From NCBI GenBank assembly GCA_023150845.1, contig JAKLKD010000034.1, forward strand, positions 1 to 37,879: a DNA stretch of 37,879 nucleotides, in the 5' to 3' direction. The notes beneath the pieces were generated by a model. It was not told the DNA's origin. It saw only the letters and a list, made by a program, of their open reading frames with translations, and searched no databases. A program made the position numbers and the translations under genes. Every line of letters begins with the position of its first letter. Within the stretch, counting starts at the first letter, position 1. This document shows, piece after piece, positions 7,346 through 16,561 of this stretch. Origin of the DNA: Myxococcota bacterium. GTDB lineage: Bacteria; Myxococcota_A; UBA796; CAJQPC01.

Positions 7346-9411
7346 GGCGTCTCCTCCGGGCCTTTGGGCGCCCAGCGTAAGGTGAACATGAGCGTGCGCC
7401 CGGCGAGGGGGTAGCCCACGAAGTCGGTCATCGGCGTCACCACGAGGGCGTCGTCGTGAGGGTCTGTAGGGGATCGATCGACGACCTGGGTGATCCGGTT
7501 CGTCAGATTCAGCACAGAGATCTCCGCGGAGACGCTCGGCGCGCTCAGCCGCAGGAAGGCGCCGTGAATGGACCTCGGCGCGGCCTCATAAAAGTTTGTG
7601 GCGTCCCAGTAGTTGCCGTCGACGTAGCTCCAGGTGTGCCCGATGCGCAAGGCCGGGGTGAGCTGGGCGCTCGTGGCCTGGCTCAGCTCCCAGACCGGCA
7701 CCCGGGGGAGCTGGTTCATGTAGAGCTCCGGCCGGTCGACGAGGCTCTCGGAGCGGGTCCAGGTGAGGTTCGTCTGGCTGTCGAGGCGGTCCAAGACGCT
7801 GAGCGTGAGCGCCAGCTCGGCGCCGACGGTGCGGGCCTCGCCGAGGTTGACCGGCACGGAGCTGCGCTGGGCGTTCTGCACGAGCACGATGAGGTCTTCA
7901 GCGCGGTTCACGAAGCCCGCGGCGTCGAGCCAGAGGCCGCCCCACGCTGGGCTCCACTCGACCCGGGCCCCGAGGTCGGCCTGGACGCCGCGCTCCGGGG
8001 TGAGGGCGGGGTTGCCTTGTACGGCGCCGCGCTCGCCGAAGAGCTCGGTGAAGTCCGGCGCCCGCAAGAAGCGCCCGGCGTTGGCCCGGAGCGCCAGCCA
8101 AGGCGTCGGCTGGAACGAGGCGCCGAGGCGCGGGGTGAACGCCAGGAGCAGGTGCTCCCCCTCCTCCACGAGCGGCCGCTCGGTGACCGGCGTCACGCCC
8201 AGGGCGCGGGTGTTGATGGCCTGGCCCTGGAGCACCGGGGACAGCTCCCAGACCCCGTCGCCGAGGTGCATCGGCAGGGCCAAGGCCGCGCTCCCGGCGA
8301 GGCGCCGCCGGGGGTCGTCGATGACCCCGCTCGTGAGGTTTGTCTGGGTCACGCCGTCGACCCGCCCGCTCAGGGTGAGGCTGGGGTTCAGCCATGGCGC
8401 CGGGGTCAGGGCCGCGTTGAGGAGCAGGCCCGTGGTGGAGAACACGCTCTCTTGGTAGAGCCCGCCCGTGGCGAGCTCGTCGTCGCGGTCGTCAAAACGC
8501 TCGACGCGGTCGGTGCGGAACAGCCGGGCCTGGCCGACGGCGTCCTCACCGCAGCGCTCGGCCTCCAGCACGCCGACGTGGCGGGTGGTGTTGAGGTGCG
8601 CGCGCAGCGCCGGGCTCTCGACGGCGCCGGGCAGGCCCTCGCCGCGCTGCAGGAGGCTCGACACGAGGGTCACCCGGCCCGCGGCGCCGATGTAGCGGGC
8701 GCGGGCGTGGGTCATCACCTGGGCCTTCTGGTTGTTCACCCGGGGGCCAAGGCGGTCGTCGAGGTTGTTGTAGGGCGTGGCGTTGTCGGAGAAGGCGTCG
8801 AAGTCGCCTTGGGTGCTGAGGCCTTCAGCGATGAGCCACAGCTCGGTGCGACCGCCCCAGCGCGCGGCGCTCGCCCCGCCTGAAGCGCCGCCCTGGAAGG
8901 TGCCGTAGCTGGCGACGGAGGCGCGGGCCCGGGGTGTGGGCGCGCCGGGCTGGCTCACGAGGTTGATCACCCCGCCCATCGGCGCGGCGGCGAAGGACGG
9001 CGGGGCGTTGCCGCGGTAGACCTCGACCCGGGAGAAGGCCTGGAGCGGCAGCTCGGAGAGGTTGACGACGGCGCTGCCGTCGGGGTTGAGCGGCACGCCG
9101 TCGAGGTAGACCTGCACCTGGCGTAAGCTCGACCCGCGGATGCTCACGGCGCTGAGGTCCCCCAGGCCGCCGAGCTGCACGACGGTGGTGCCCGTGGCGG
9201 TCTCGATGACGTCGGCGAGGTCGGCGGCGGCGGAGAGGCGCTCGTCGATCGGGATGATCGTGACGCTCGTGGGGTCGTCGATGGCGCGCACCCCGGGGCC
9301 CTGGGCCTCGACGGTGATCTCGGCGCCCGCCCCCTCCGCCGGATCGGCAGAGCGCGGCTCCTCCTCCTGGGCGAAGGCGGCGGTCAGCGTGAGCAGGGCG
9401 TAGAGGGTCAT
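7342..9411 (-). CDS. btuB: TonB-dependent outer-membrane receptor, probable vitamin B12 receptor BtuB
   Basis: 689 residues: signal peptide (about 1-14, ending A-F-A), a possible TonB box (E-I-T-V-E-A), a plug domain with L-A-D-V-I-E, V-S-I-R-G-S-S-L-R-Q-V-Q-V-Y-L-D-G-V-P-L-N, R-V-E-V-Y-R-G and M-G-G-V-I-N-L-V, then a 22-strand-type barrel ending L-M-F-T-L-R-W. The motifs are general to TonB receptors, and the substrate is assigned from the cobalamin riboswitch in the leader (9500-9680). AGGA lies just before the ATG. It is the first gene of a three-gene operon with four-base overlaps. No BtuCDF ABC transporter is in the window, so periplasm-to-cytoplasm transport must be encoded elsewhere. 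Confidence 0.9.
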   Translation of the reverse strand: MTLYALLTLTAAFAQEEEPRSADPAEGAGAEITVEAQGPGVRAIDDPTSVTIIPIDERLSAAADLADVIETATGTTVVQLGGLGDLSAVSIRGSSLRQVQVYLDGVPLNPDGSAVVNLSELPLQAFSRVEVYRGNAPPSFAAAPMGGVINLVSQPGAPTPRARASVASYGTFQGGASGGASAARWGGRTELWLIAEGLSTQGDFDAFSDNATPYNNLDDRLGPRVNNQKAQVMTHARARYIGAAGRVTLVSSLLQRGEGLPGAVESPALRAHLNTTRHVGVLEAERCGEDAVGQARLFRTDRVERFDDRDDELATGGLYQESVFSTTGLLLNAALTPAPWLNPSLTLSGRVDGVTQTNLTSGVIDDPRRRLAGSAALALPMHLGDGVWELSPVLQGQAINTRALGVTPVTERPLVEEGEHLLLAFTPRLGASFQPTPWLALRANAGRFLRAPDFTELFGERGAVQGNPALTPERGVQADLGARVEWSPAWGGLWLDAAGFVNRAEDLIVLVQNAQRSSVPVNLGEARTVGAELALTLSVLDRLDSQTNLTWTRSESLVDRPELYMNQLPRVPVWELSQATSAQLTPALRIGHTWSYVDGNYWDATNFYEAAPRSIHGAFLRLSAPSVSAEISVLNLTNRITQVVDRSPTDPHDDALVVTPMTDFVGYPLAGRTLMFTLRWAPKGPEETP

Positions 9412-9499
9412 GGGTCCTCCGCGCTCCAGGCAGCGCCGAGCGCCCGCGATGGCGGAGGGGCCCGGCCCTCCATCCCCGGAGAGCGGTCATTTCGTCACG

Positions 9500-9680
9500 A
9501 TGAGGCCGGTCTCCTGGCTCCCAGGTCAAGCCGTCGCCCCGCGCCTTCCCACGCTTGACGCGCAGTGGCTTGTGCGGAGGACGTCCCTGGTCACAGTGGC
9601 GGGGGCCGCGTCGGATTTGGCCCAAGGGCCTCACCGACTTCCCGTTTCACCCCACGGCGTCGCCGTGAGGCACCTCATGC
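9500..9680 (-). ncRNA. Cobalamin riboswitch (RF00174 class) in the btuB leader
   Basis: Read on the minus strand, the leader contains the conserved series of a B12 riboswitch: GAGGTGCC near the 5' end, GGGTGAAACGGGAAGTCGGTG-like core split over 9625-9660, CGCCACTGTGACC, GCCACTGCGCG, GGGAAGGCGCGGGGCGACGG, and the 3' B12 box AGCCAGGAGACCGGCCT (9503-9519 on the + strand). Spacing and order match the class. About 88 bases separate it from the btuB start; that part can form a GGAGGG/CCCTCC hairpin but lacks a T run, so control is more likely at translation initiation. Binding of adenosylcobalamin or a related form should lower expression. Confidence 0.95.
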
Positions 9681-9704
9681 GGTTGGGTTGTCAGAGAGCG
9701 CCCC

Positions 9705-9733
9705 ATCATAGCGAGGTTCTGGGCCAGGGCCAA
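9705..9733 (-). promoter_or_regulatory. Promoter of the riboswitch-btuB transcript
   Basis: On the minus strand TTGGCC (9733-9728), a 17-base spacer and TATGAT (9710-9705). The -10 matches five of six consensus positions. Transcription would begin near 9698, about 25 bases before the first conserved riboswitch element, which is the expected position. Confidence 0.65.
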
Positions 9734-9802
9734 GGAGATCGGCGGAGCGGCCCGCGCCGTGGGCGGCCTGGGGAGGGTCAACACGCGCCGAGGGGCCCGT
9801 CG

Positions 9803-10417
9803 TCAGGCGTCCTTTGGGGGCGTGGCGAAGAAGCCCGTGCCCAGGATCTCCGTGAGGCGGGACGCCAGGGGCTCCGCCTGGTCGGGGCCGACGCCCATGG
9901 CGGCGAAGTGGCCGTCTACAAACATGCGGGCGATGCCGTAGACCATGGCCTGGCCCGCGAGGCTCAACAGCGCGGCGTCGTCGAGGCGCACGCCGGGCTG
10001 GGCGACCGCCTCACCCACCATCTGGTCCACCCGATCTTGGGTGGGCTGGAGGTGGGGCTGGAGGGCCATCAGGACCTCGGGCAGGTTCATGACCCGGTAA
10101 TGAACGGGGTTGTGCGCGGCGAAGCGCACCGTCGCGATGCCCATGGCCCGGAACTGCGAGAGCGGATCCGGCTCTCGGGCGGCGGCCTCTTCAGCGCAGA
10201 GGGCGTTCAGGCGCTCCAGCCCCTCCAGGCCAAGCGCCACCAAGAGCGCCTGCTTGTCCTCAAAGTGGCGGTACGGCGCGCCCGGGGAGACCCCTGCGCG
10301 GCGGGCGGCCTCGCGGAGCGACCAGCCGTGGGGCCCGCCGTTCTCTTCGATGAGCGCCATCGCCGCGTCGAGGAGCGCGCGCCGGAGATCGCCGTGGTGG
10401 TAAGGCTTGTCGGGCAT
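9803..10417 (-). CDS. TetR/AcrR family transcriptional regulator
   Basis: 204 residues. The N-terminal helix-turn-helix is typical: Y-H-H-G-D-L-R-R-A-L-L-D-A-A, then W-S-L-R-E-A-A-R-R-A-G-V-S-P-G-A-P-Y-R-H-F and D-K-Q-A-L-L. The C-terminal ligand domain contains H-N-P-V-H-Y-R-V-M, as in the WHG-type TetR C-terminal domain. It is divergent from the carotenoid oxygenase gene, and a perfect 8-1-8 palindrome sits in that gene's promoter, so it most likely represses it and is relieved by a small hydrophobic ligand, perhaps a carotenoid product. The ligand is inferred. The gene's own -10 is about seven bases before the ATG. Confidence 0.9.
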   Translation of the reverse strand: MPDKPYHHGDLRRALLDAAMALIEENGGPHGWSLREAARRAGVSPGAPYRHFEDKQALLVALGLEGLERLNALCAEEAAAREPDPLSQFRAMGIATVRFAAHNPVHYRVMNLPEVLMALQPHLQPTQDRVDQMVGEAVAQPGVRLDDAALLSLAGQAMVYGIARMFVDGHFAAMGVGPDQAEPLASRLTEILGTGFFATPPKDA

Positions 10418-10424
10418 CCCCAGG

Positions 10425-10452
10425 CTCTTAGCGTGTCGTGGGCGCCGGTCAA
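10425..10452 (-). promoter_or_regulatory. Probable tetR promoter, near-leaderless
   Basis: On the minus strand TTGACC (10452-10447), a 16-base spacer and TAAGAG (10430-10425). The ATG at 10417 lies seven bases after the -10, so the mRNA would have almost no leader. The -10 is weak. Confidence 0.4.
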
Positions 10453-10471
10453 CGGGCCTACGAAATAAACA

Positions 10472-10500
10472 TTGACCACATTGTAAACGTCGTTTACACT
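10472..10500 (+). promoter_or_regulatory. Promoter of the carotenoid oxygenase gene
   Basis: TTGACC (10472-10477), an optimal 17-base spacer and TACACT (10495-10500). Transcription would start near 10507, giving a leader of about 20 bases to the ATG at 10528. The spacer and -10 are occupied by a perfect palindrome, so a bound repressor would block RNA polymerase. Confidence 0.75.
10482..10498. promoter_or_regulatory. Perfect 17-bp palindrome, probable TetR operator
   Basis: TGTAAACG (10482-10489), one central T, CGTTTACA (10491-10498): perfect 8-1-8 symmetry. It lies between -35 and -10 and overlaps the -10 of the oxygenase promoter. A divergently transcribed TetR gene is the neighbour. It is AT-rich within a GC-rich region, as expected of a selected binding site. 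Confidence 0.75.
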
Positions 10501-10527
10501 GGCGCCAGCTTCACCCAGGACGTGCGT

Positions 10528-11913
10528 ATGAACACGAAGGCCCAGCTCCCGGTCGATTGGCGGCCCCTGAACAACAACCTCTCCCGGGGCCACGGCTTTG
10601 AGCCCCTGCGGGTCGAGGGGCGCCTGCCCGAGGGGCTCCAGGGCACCCTCTACCGCAACGGCCCCGGGCTCTTTGAGCTGCACGGCCAGCGCCTGCGGCA
10701 CGCCTTCGAGGCCGACGGCGTGATCTCGGCGGTGCGGTTCGGCGGAGGCGCCGCCTTGGGGGCCGCTCGGGTCGTCGAGACCGAGGGCCTCAAGCGGGAG
10801 CGCGCCGCCGGTCGGCGGCTCTACGGCTCCGGGGCGCCGTGGCTCACCCGCCTCTACCACCAGCTCAAGGGTGAGGGCCGCAACCCGGCGAACACGAGCG
10901 TGCTCTGGCACGGCGGCCAGCTCTTGGCCTTGTGTGAGGCGGGGCTGCCGACGGTCATCCACCCCGACACCTTAGAGGCCATGGGCGAGACCACGATGGA
11001 CGGCGTGCTGGTCGGGGCCTTCTCCGCGCACCCCCACCGGGTCAACGCCCGCCGCGCCACCTACAACTTCGGCCTGCGCTACGGCCGGGTGACCACCCTC
11101 GACGTCTACGTCATGCCCGACGGCGAGCCCGTCCGGCGCCTCTGCTCCGTCCCCCTGAGCGCCCCGGTGATGCTCCACGACTTCATCGTGACCGAGCAGC
11201 ACCTCGTCTTCTTCGTCTCCCCGGCGGTCGTGCAGGTCATGAAGGCTATGCTCGCCCTCGGCGACCTGGCGAGCCTGTTCAAGTGGGAGCCCGAGCGCGG
11301 CACCGAGGTCATCGTCGTGCCCATTGACGCCCCGGACAAGCCGCGCCGCTTCACCACCGAGGCCTTCTGGTGTTTCCACCCCGTCCAGGGCGTCTCCCTG
11401 AGCGATGACCAGGTGCAGGTGGACTACGTCCGTTACCCCAAGCTCAACCTGGGCGAACTCGCCAAGGAGACCGACGACGCCAGCGGCGAAGGAGAGGGCG
11501 GGCGGATTCACCGGGCGACCCTCCACCTCGCCGCCGGGACGCTCACCACCGAGGCGCTCTGGGACCAAGACTGTGAGTTTCCCCGGGTTCACCCCGACCG
11601 TGAGGGCGGCACCGCCGAGCGCATCTGGACGATCTGGGGGGCGAAGGAGCAGGGGATCGCGCGGCTCGACTGGCGTGAGGGCCGCCATCGGGGCTGGGTG
11701 CCGCCATCCCATTGGCGGTGCAGCGAGCCCGTGCCCGTGAAGCGTGGCCCAGACGAGCAGGACGTGTGGGCGCTGACCCTCATCTACGACGGCCACAAGC
11801 AGGTCAGCGGCGTGGGTGTGCTCGACGGCGAGCGCCCGGAGGACGGCCCCGTCGGCGTCGCCTGGTTTGACCACGCCGTTCCCGAGACCTACCACGGGGC
11901 TTGGGTCGGCTAG
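10528..11913 (+). CDS. Carotenoid oxygenase (RPE65/CCD family)
   Basis: 461 residues from ATG 10528; earlier in-frame starts lie upstream of the promoter and are excluded. This family uses a non-heme Fe(II) held by four His in a seven-bladed beta-propeller to split a C=C bond of carotenoids, apocarotenoids or stilbenes with O2. The family start G-x-L-P-x-G-L-x-G-T-L-Y-R-N-G-P-G is present (about 31-47). Iron ligands are visible as S-A-H168-P, L-H217-D-F, F-H284-P and Y-H456-G-A-W at the C-terminus. Length is normal. Control is likely by the divergent TetR. The exact substrate cannot be read from the sequence. Confidence 0.92.
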   Translation: MNTKAQLPVDWRPLNNNLSRGHGFEPLRVEGRLPEGLQGTLYRNGPGLFELHGQRLRHAFEADGVISAVRFGGGAALGAARVVETEGLKRERAAGRRLYGSGAPWLTRLYHQLKGEGRNPANTSVLWHGGQLLALCEAGLPTVIHPDTLEAMGETTMDGVLVGAFSAHPHRVNARRATYNFGLRYGRVTTLDVYVMPDGEPVRRLCSVPLSAPVMLHDFIVTEQHLVFFVSPAVVQVMKAMLALGDLASLFKWEPERGTEVIVVPIDAPDKPRRFTTEAFWCFHPVQGVSLSDDQVQVDYVRYPKLNLGELAKETDDASGEGEGGRIHRATLHLAAGTLTTEALWDQDCEFPRVHPDREGGTAERIWTIWGAKEQGIARLDWREGRHRGWVPPSHWRCSEPVPVKRGPDEQDVWALTLIYDGHKQVSGVGVLDGERPEDGPVGVAWFDHAVPETYHGAWVG

Positions 11914-12020
11914 GGCCGGTGGGGGAGATTGACGGAATTGCCAGATTGGTAATCGTCTTGTTGACGGGTTGTGGCTTATCTGATAGGAGTTGTTCGACCC
12001 CTCCGAGGCGGTGGAGAACG

Positions 12021-12479
12021 ATGTACAGTGGGCTGACAACGATGCGGGCCGCATCCCTGCGGCGCTATGAGGACGCTGAGGCGCTCCTAAAGGCCAAACG
12101 GTGGCTCGGGGCCATCTACCTCTACGGCTACTGGGTAGAGATCACGATCAAGGTCAGGCTCATGGAGGAGTATGGCGTTGAGAAGCTTGAAGCCCTGAAC
12201 CCGGTTCTTCAGAGGACGTTTGGGTTCGCCAAGATGCCCGAGATTCATCGTAAACACACGATATCTTGGCTCACGTTCTTCCATCCCGGGTTCATTCGGC
12301 TCCGAGATTCCGCGCGCTCGAGCGCGCGGCCCACCCATGTGAACCTTCTTGAGCATCTCGCGCTGGTGGATGGCTGGAGCTCCGAGCTTCGCTATTCACC
12401 TGATAAGGGCGCTGAATCAGATGCTGAAAACTATCGGGCGGCCGCCCAGATCGTAGTACGGTTCGTTAAGCACTCCTGA
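12021..12479 (+). CDS. HEPN domain protein
   Basis: 152 residues from ATG 12021, chosen because GGAGA (12013-12017) precedes it. The segment A-L-L-K-A-K-R-W-L-G-A-I-Y-L-Y-G-Y-W-V-E (about 21-40) followed by I-T-I-K-V-R-L is typical of small all-helical HEPN proteins, many of which are RNases or toxins or partners of nucleotidyltransferases. I do not see a clear R-x4-6-H catalytic motif, so RNase activity is uncertain. The stop overlaps the ribosome binding site of the next small gene, suggesting a two-gene unit. GC content is visibly lower than in flanking genes, consistent with acquisition. No MNT-type nucleotidyltransferase partner is present. Confidence 0.7.
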   Translation: MYSGLTTMRAASLRRYEDAEALLKAKRWLGAIYLYGYWVEITIKVRLMEEYGVEKLEALNPVLQRTFGFAKMPEIHRKHTISWLTFFHPGFIRLRDSARSSARPTHVNLLEHLALVDGWSSELRYSPDKGAESDAENYRAAAQIVVRFVKHS

Positions 12480-12486
12480 GGTGACC

Positions 12487-12777
12487 ATGGCCAGTGATCC
12501 CCACATCGTCGAGAAGTTGACCGAGGCGATTCAGCGAGAGTTCGGCCCTGACGTAGAGCTGTACTTCGCGGACGGCCTTCGCGACTACATCTACATGCTC
12601 ATCATCGACAGCAGCTTCGAGGAGCTCAGGGAGTACCAACGCCAGGAGAAGATCTGGGGGGCGATGCGAAAGCACCTCACAGACGCGGAGATCGTGAAGG
12701 TCGCGCTCACCCTCGCCTTCTCCCCCCGTGAGCCCGAGGCACGTCACGCCCTGGAGGACTTCCGCCTCGCGTCCTGA
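12487..12777 (+). CDS. Small protein with BolA-like features, coupled to the HEPN gene
   Basis: 96 residues from ATG 12487 (GTG 12481 possible). GAGGTG, which overlaps the HEPN stop codon, serves as ribosome binding site. Sequence: helix I-V-E-K-L-T-E-A-I-Q-R-E-F, beta hairpin V-E-L-Y-F-A and I-Y-M-L-I-I, then S-F-E-E-L-R-E-Y-Q-R-Q-E-K-I-W-G-A-M and V-K-V-A-L-T-L-A-F-S-P-R-E. The order and the S-F...R-Q...W-G...S-P-R-E pattern resemble BolA/IbaG (class II KH-like fold), but the conserved BolA His is not evident. The role could be antitoxin or RNA-binding partner of the HEPN protein. The family assignment is tentative. Confidence 0.6.
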   Translation: MASDPHIVEKLTEAIQREFGPDVELYFADGLRDYIYMLIIDSSFEELREYQRQEKIWGAMRKHLTDAEIVKVALTLAFSPREPEARHALEDFRLAS

Positions 12778-12803
12778 CCGCCACGGCGTCGGCGGGTTAA
12801 GCT
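12774..12803 (+). promoter_or_regulatory. Promoter of the P5C dehydrogenase gene
   Basis: CTGACC (12774-12779), overlapping the previous stop codon, an 18-base spacer and TAAGCT (12798-12803). AGGAG at 12826-12830 then precedes the ATG at 12837. Confidence 0.55.
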
Positions 12804-12836
12804 CATGGCTCTCCAACCGCCAACCAGGAGCGACCG

Positions 12837-14456
<1,620 letters not shown>

Positions 14457-14526
14457 GCGACGGCGCTCTCGGGGTGACGTTCGAGCGACAGATCCGCGTG
14501 GAGATGTACTTTCCGCGCGGTCTTCC

Positions 14527-14555
14527 TTGACAGGGGATCATGTCAGCCCTAAAGT
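14527..14555 (+). promoter_or_regulatory. Strong sigma-70-type promoter upstream of the XPB operon
   Basis: TTGACA (14527-14532, perfect -35), an optimal 17-base spacer and TAAAGT (14550-14555). It is the closest match to consensus in the window. Transcription would begin near 14562, about 260 bases ahead of the helicase start. Confidence 0.75.
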
Positions 14556-14561
14556 AACGGC

Positions 14562-14823
14562 AGAGAAGGGCCGCGGCGGCGCTCGGCTTGTCCGAGGACT
14601 ATGTCCCACGGCCGCCTTCGTGGCCCCTCTCCACGGCCCCTCCCAAGACGTCACGGCCCGTCGTGTTGACGGTCCCCGGCGTGGGAGGTCTGTCCCTTCA
14701 CGCTGGATGTGCCGCGCGGATGTTTTCCGCCCTTGGCGCTAATTCTGCTGCAACCTCCCTGCGCTCGGCGTGGGGCGGCTCGCCGTCGAGGCTTGCCCCC
14801 CGTCGGAGGATGGGCGTCCCAAG
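14562..14823 (+). other. Long untranslated leader or independent small RNA
   Basis: No credible gene lies here, yet a near-consensus promoter points into it. Several self-complementary pieces are visible: CTCGG/CCGAG (14582-14596, loop CTTGT), CCTCCCA (about 14639-14645) with TGGGAGG (about 14682-14688) enclosing CCGTC/GACGG, and AAGGGC (14566-14571) facing GCCCTT (14729-14734). The outer pairing would enclose about 170 bases. GC-rich DNA makes chance pairings common, so a defined RNA is not established. No T run follows. Confidence 0.35.
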
Positions 14824-16509
14824 ATGAATGTGAGGCCCGAGAACCCTGTCATTGTGCAGGGCGACGGAAAAGTCCTCGTCGAGACCTCCCACCGACGGCA
14901 CGCCGAGGCGCGTGACTTTCTGTCGCGTTTCGCGGAGCTGGAGCAGAGCCCGGAGCATCTGCACACCTACCGCATCTCGCCGCTGTCGCTGTGGAACGCC
15001 GCGGCCGCTGGGGTCTCCCAGGCTGAGCTGGTGAAGGGCCTCAAGGACCTCTCCAAGTTCGACATCCCCAAGAACGTGCTCGACTCCATCCACGAGACGA
15101 TGGAGCGTTACGGCCTCGTCAAGCTCGTCCCGCACCCCGACCGTAAGGACCTGCTGCGCCTGGAGTTCGCCACGGCCTTCATCGCCAAGGTCGTCTCGGC
15201 CCTGCCCGCGGCCAAAGAGATGATGGTGGCCGACGGGCGCCGCTGGTGGGCCATCCAGGCCGGCCACCGCGGCCTCTTTAAGCAGCGCATGTTGACCGCG
15301 GGCTGGCCCATCGAGGACCTCGCGGGCTTCTCCCCCGGCGCCCACCTCGACATCAAGCTCCGCCAGACGACCAAGCTCGCCCAGAAGCCCTTCGTCGTCC
15401 GCGACTACCAGACCGAGGCCGCCAAGCGCTGGTTCATGGACGGCAAGCCCGCGGGCGGCCACGGCGTCATCGTGCTGCCCTGCGGCGCGGGCAAGACCAT
15501 CGTCGCGCTCAAGACGATGAGCCTCGTGAACACCCACACCCTCATCCTCGCCACGAACGCCGCGGCGGTGGACCAGTGGGTGCGGGAGATCCTCGACAAG
15601 ACCCACCTCACGCCCGACCAGGTCGGCGCGTACATGGGCGAGCGCAAAGAGATCCGCCCGGTCACCGTCGCCACCTACCAGATCCTCACCTGGCGGCGGA
15701 ACAAGGGCGACGAGTTTGAGCACCTGCACCTGTTCTCCGACCGCGACTGGGGTCTCATCATCTACGACGAGGTCCACCTGTTGCCGGCGCCGGTCTTCGG
15801 GGCCACGGCCGACCTGCAGGGCCGCCGCCGCATGGGCCTCACGGCCACCTTGGTGCGTGAGGACGGCCGCGAGGGCGACGTGTTCTCCCTGGTGGGCCCC
15901 AAACGGTACGACCTGCCCTGGCAGCTCCTAGAGAAGCAGGGCTTCATCGCTGAGGCGAAGTGTTACGAGGTCCGGGTGCCCTTCGCGCACGGGCTCCTCG
16001 ACCGCTACGAGCGCAGCGACGAGGCCGGGAAGTTTAAGATCGCCTCGGTGAACCCCGCGAAGATGACGGTGATGCGGCGGCTCATCGACAAACACAAGGA
16101 CGACAACGTCCTGGTGATCGGCACCTACATCGACCAGCTTGAGGACATCGCCGCGACCTTCCGCGCGCCCCTCATCACCGGCAAGACCCCCCACGCCCGC
16201 CGGGAGGAGCTGTTCGACAAGTTCCGCAAGGGCCAGATCAAGCTCTTGATCGTGAGTAAGGTCGCGAACTTCTCCATCGACCTCCCCGACGCCAACGTCG
16301 CGATTCAGGTCTCGGGCACCTTCGGCTCGCGCCAAGAGGAGGCCCAGCGCCTCGGGCGAATCCTGCGCCCCAGCGCCAAGAACGACGGCGCCTTCTTCTA
16401 CACCGTGGTCACCCGGGACACGAAGGAGCAGGACTTCGCCATGAAGCGCCAGCTCTTCTTGACCGAGCAGGGCTACCGGTACTTCATCCAAGAGCAGGCG
16501 GCGTCATGA
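14824..16509 (+). CDS. Bacterial XPB-type DNA helicase (SF2)
   Basis: 561 residues from ATG 14824 (an upstream GTG at 14770 is less likely). XPB unwinds DNA 3'-5' and is the bacterial relative of the TFIIH/nucleotide excision repair helicase. An N-terminal domain (about 45-105) with L-H-T-Y-R-I-S-P-L-S-L-W-N-A is typical of bacterial XPB. Then Q motif region V-V-R-D-Y-Q, Walker A L-P-C-G-A-G-K-T (218-225), DEVH box (315-318), G-L-T-A-T, and the XPB-specific R-E-D motif (345-347). Motif VI is Q-R-L-G-R-I-L-R-P. It is first in an operon with a Helicase_C_3 protein and xseB. A repair role is inferred from family. Confidence 0.93.
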   Translation: MNVRPENPVIVQGDGKVLVETSHRRHAEARDFLSRFAELEQSPEHLHTYRISPLSLWNAAAAGVSQAELVKGLKDLSKFDIPKNVLDSIHETMERYGLVKLVPHPDRKDLLRLEFATAFIAKVVSALPAAKEMMVADGRRWWAIQAGHRGLFKQRMLTAGWPIEDLAGFSPGAHLDIKLRQTTKLAQKPFVVRDYQTEAAKRWFMDGKPAGGHGVIVLPCGAGKTIVALKTMSLVNTHTLILATNAAAVDQWVREILDKTHLTPDQVGAYMGERKEIRPVTVATYQILTWRRNKGDEFEHLHLFSDRDWGLIIYDEVHLLPAPVFGATADLQGRRRMGLTATLVREDGREGDVFSLVGPKRYDLPWQLLEKQGFIAEAKCYEVRVPFAHGLLDRYERSDEAGKFKIASVNPAKMTVMRRLIDKHKDDNVLVIGTYIDQLEDIAATFRAPLITGKTPHARREELFDKFRKGQIKLLIVSKVANFSIDLPDANVAIQVSGTFGSRQEEAQRLGRILRPSAKNDGAFFYTVVTRDTKEQDFAMKRQLFLTEQGYRYFIQEQAAS

Positions 16510-16561
16510 CCCTCGCCGCGCCCTGCACACCCCCGTCTTTACACCCCCCGAGGTAGGCAGC

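Noticed and set aside
7456-8883. Plus-strand open frame opposite btuB
   Set aside because: Antisense shadow of the TonB receptor; no recognisable motif and low-complexity composition.
8825-9634. Minus-strand frame reading through the riboswitch into btuB in another phase
   Set aside because: The upstream part is the cobalamin riboswitch and the rest overlaps btuB out of frame; Arg/Pro-rich shadow.
10438-10527. Upstream extension of the carotenoid oxygenase
   Set aside because: It would run through the -35, operator and -10; the family-typical start and a ribosome binding site fit ATG 10528.
14562-14740. 6S RNA
   Set aside because: Size and promoter fit, but I could not build the typical closing stem and central bubble with confidence; left as an unassigned leader.
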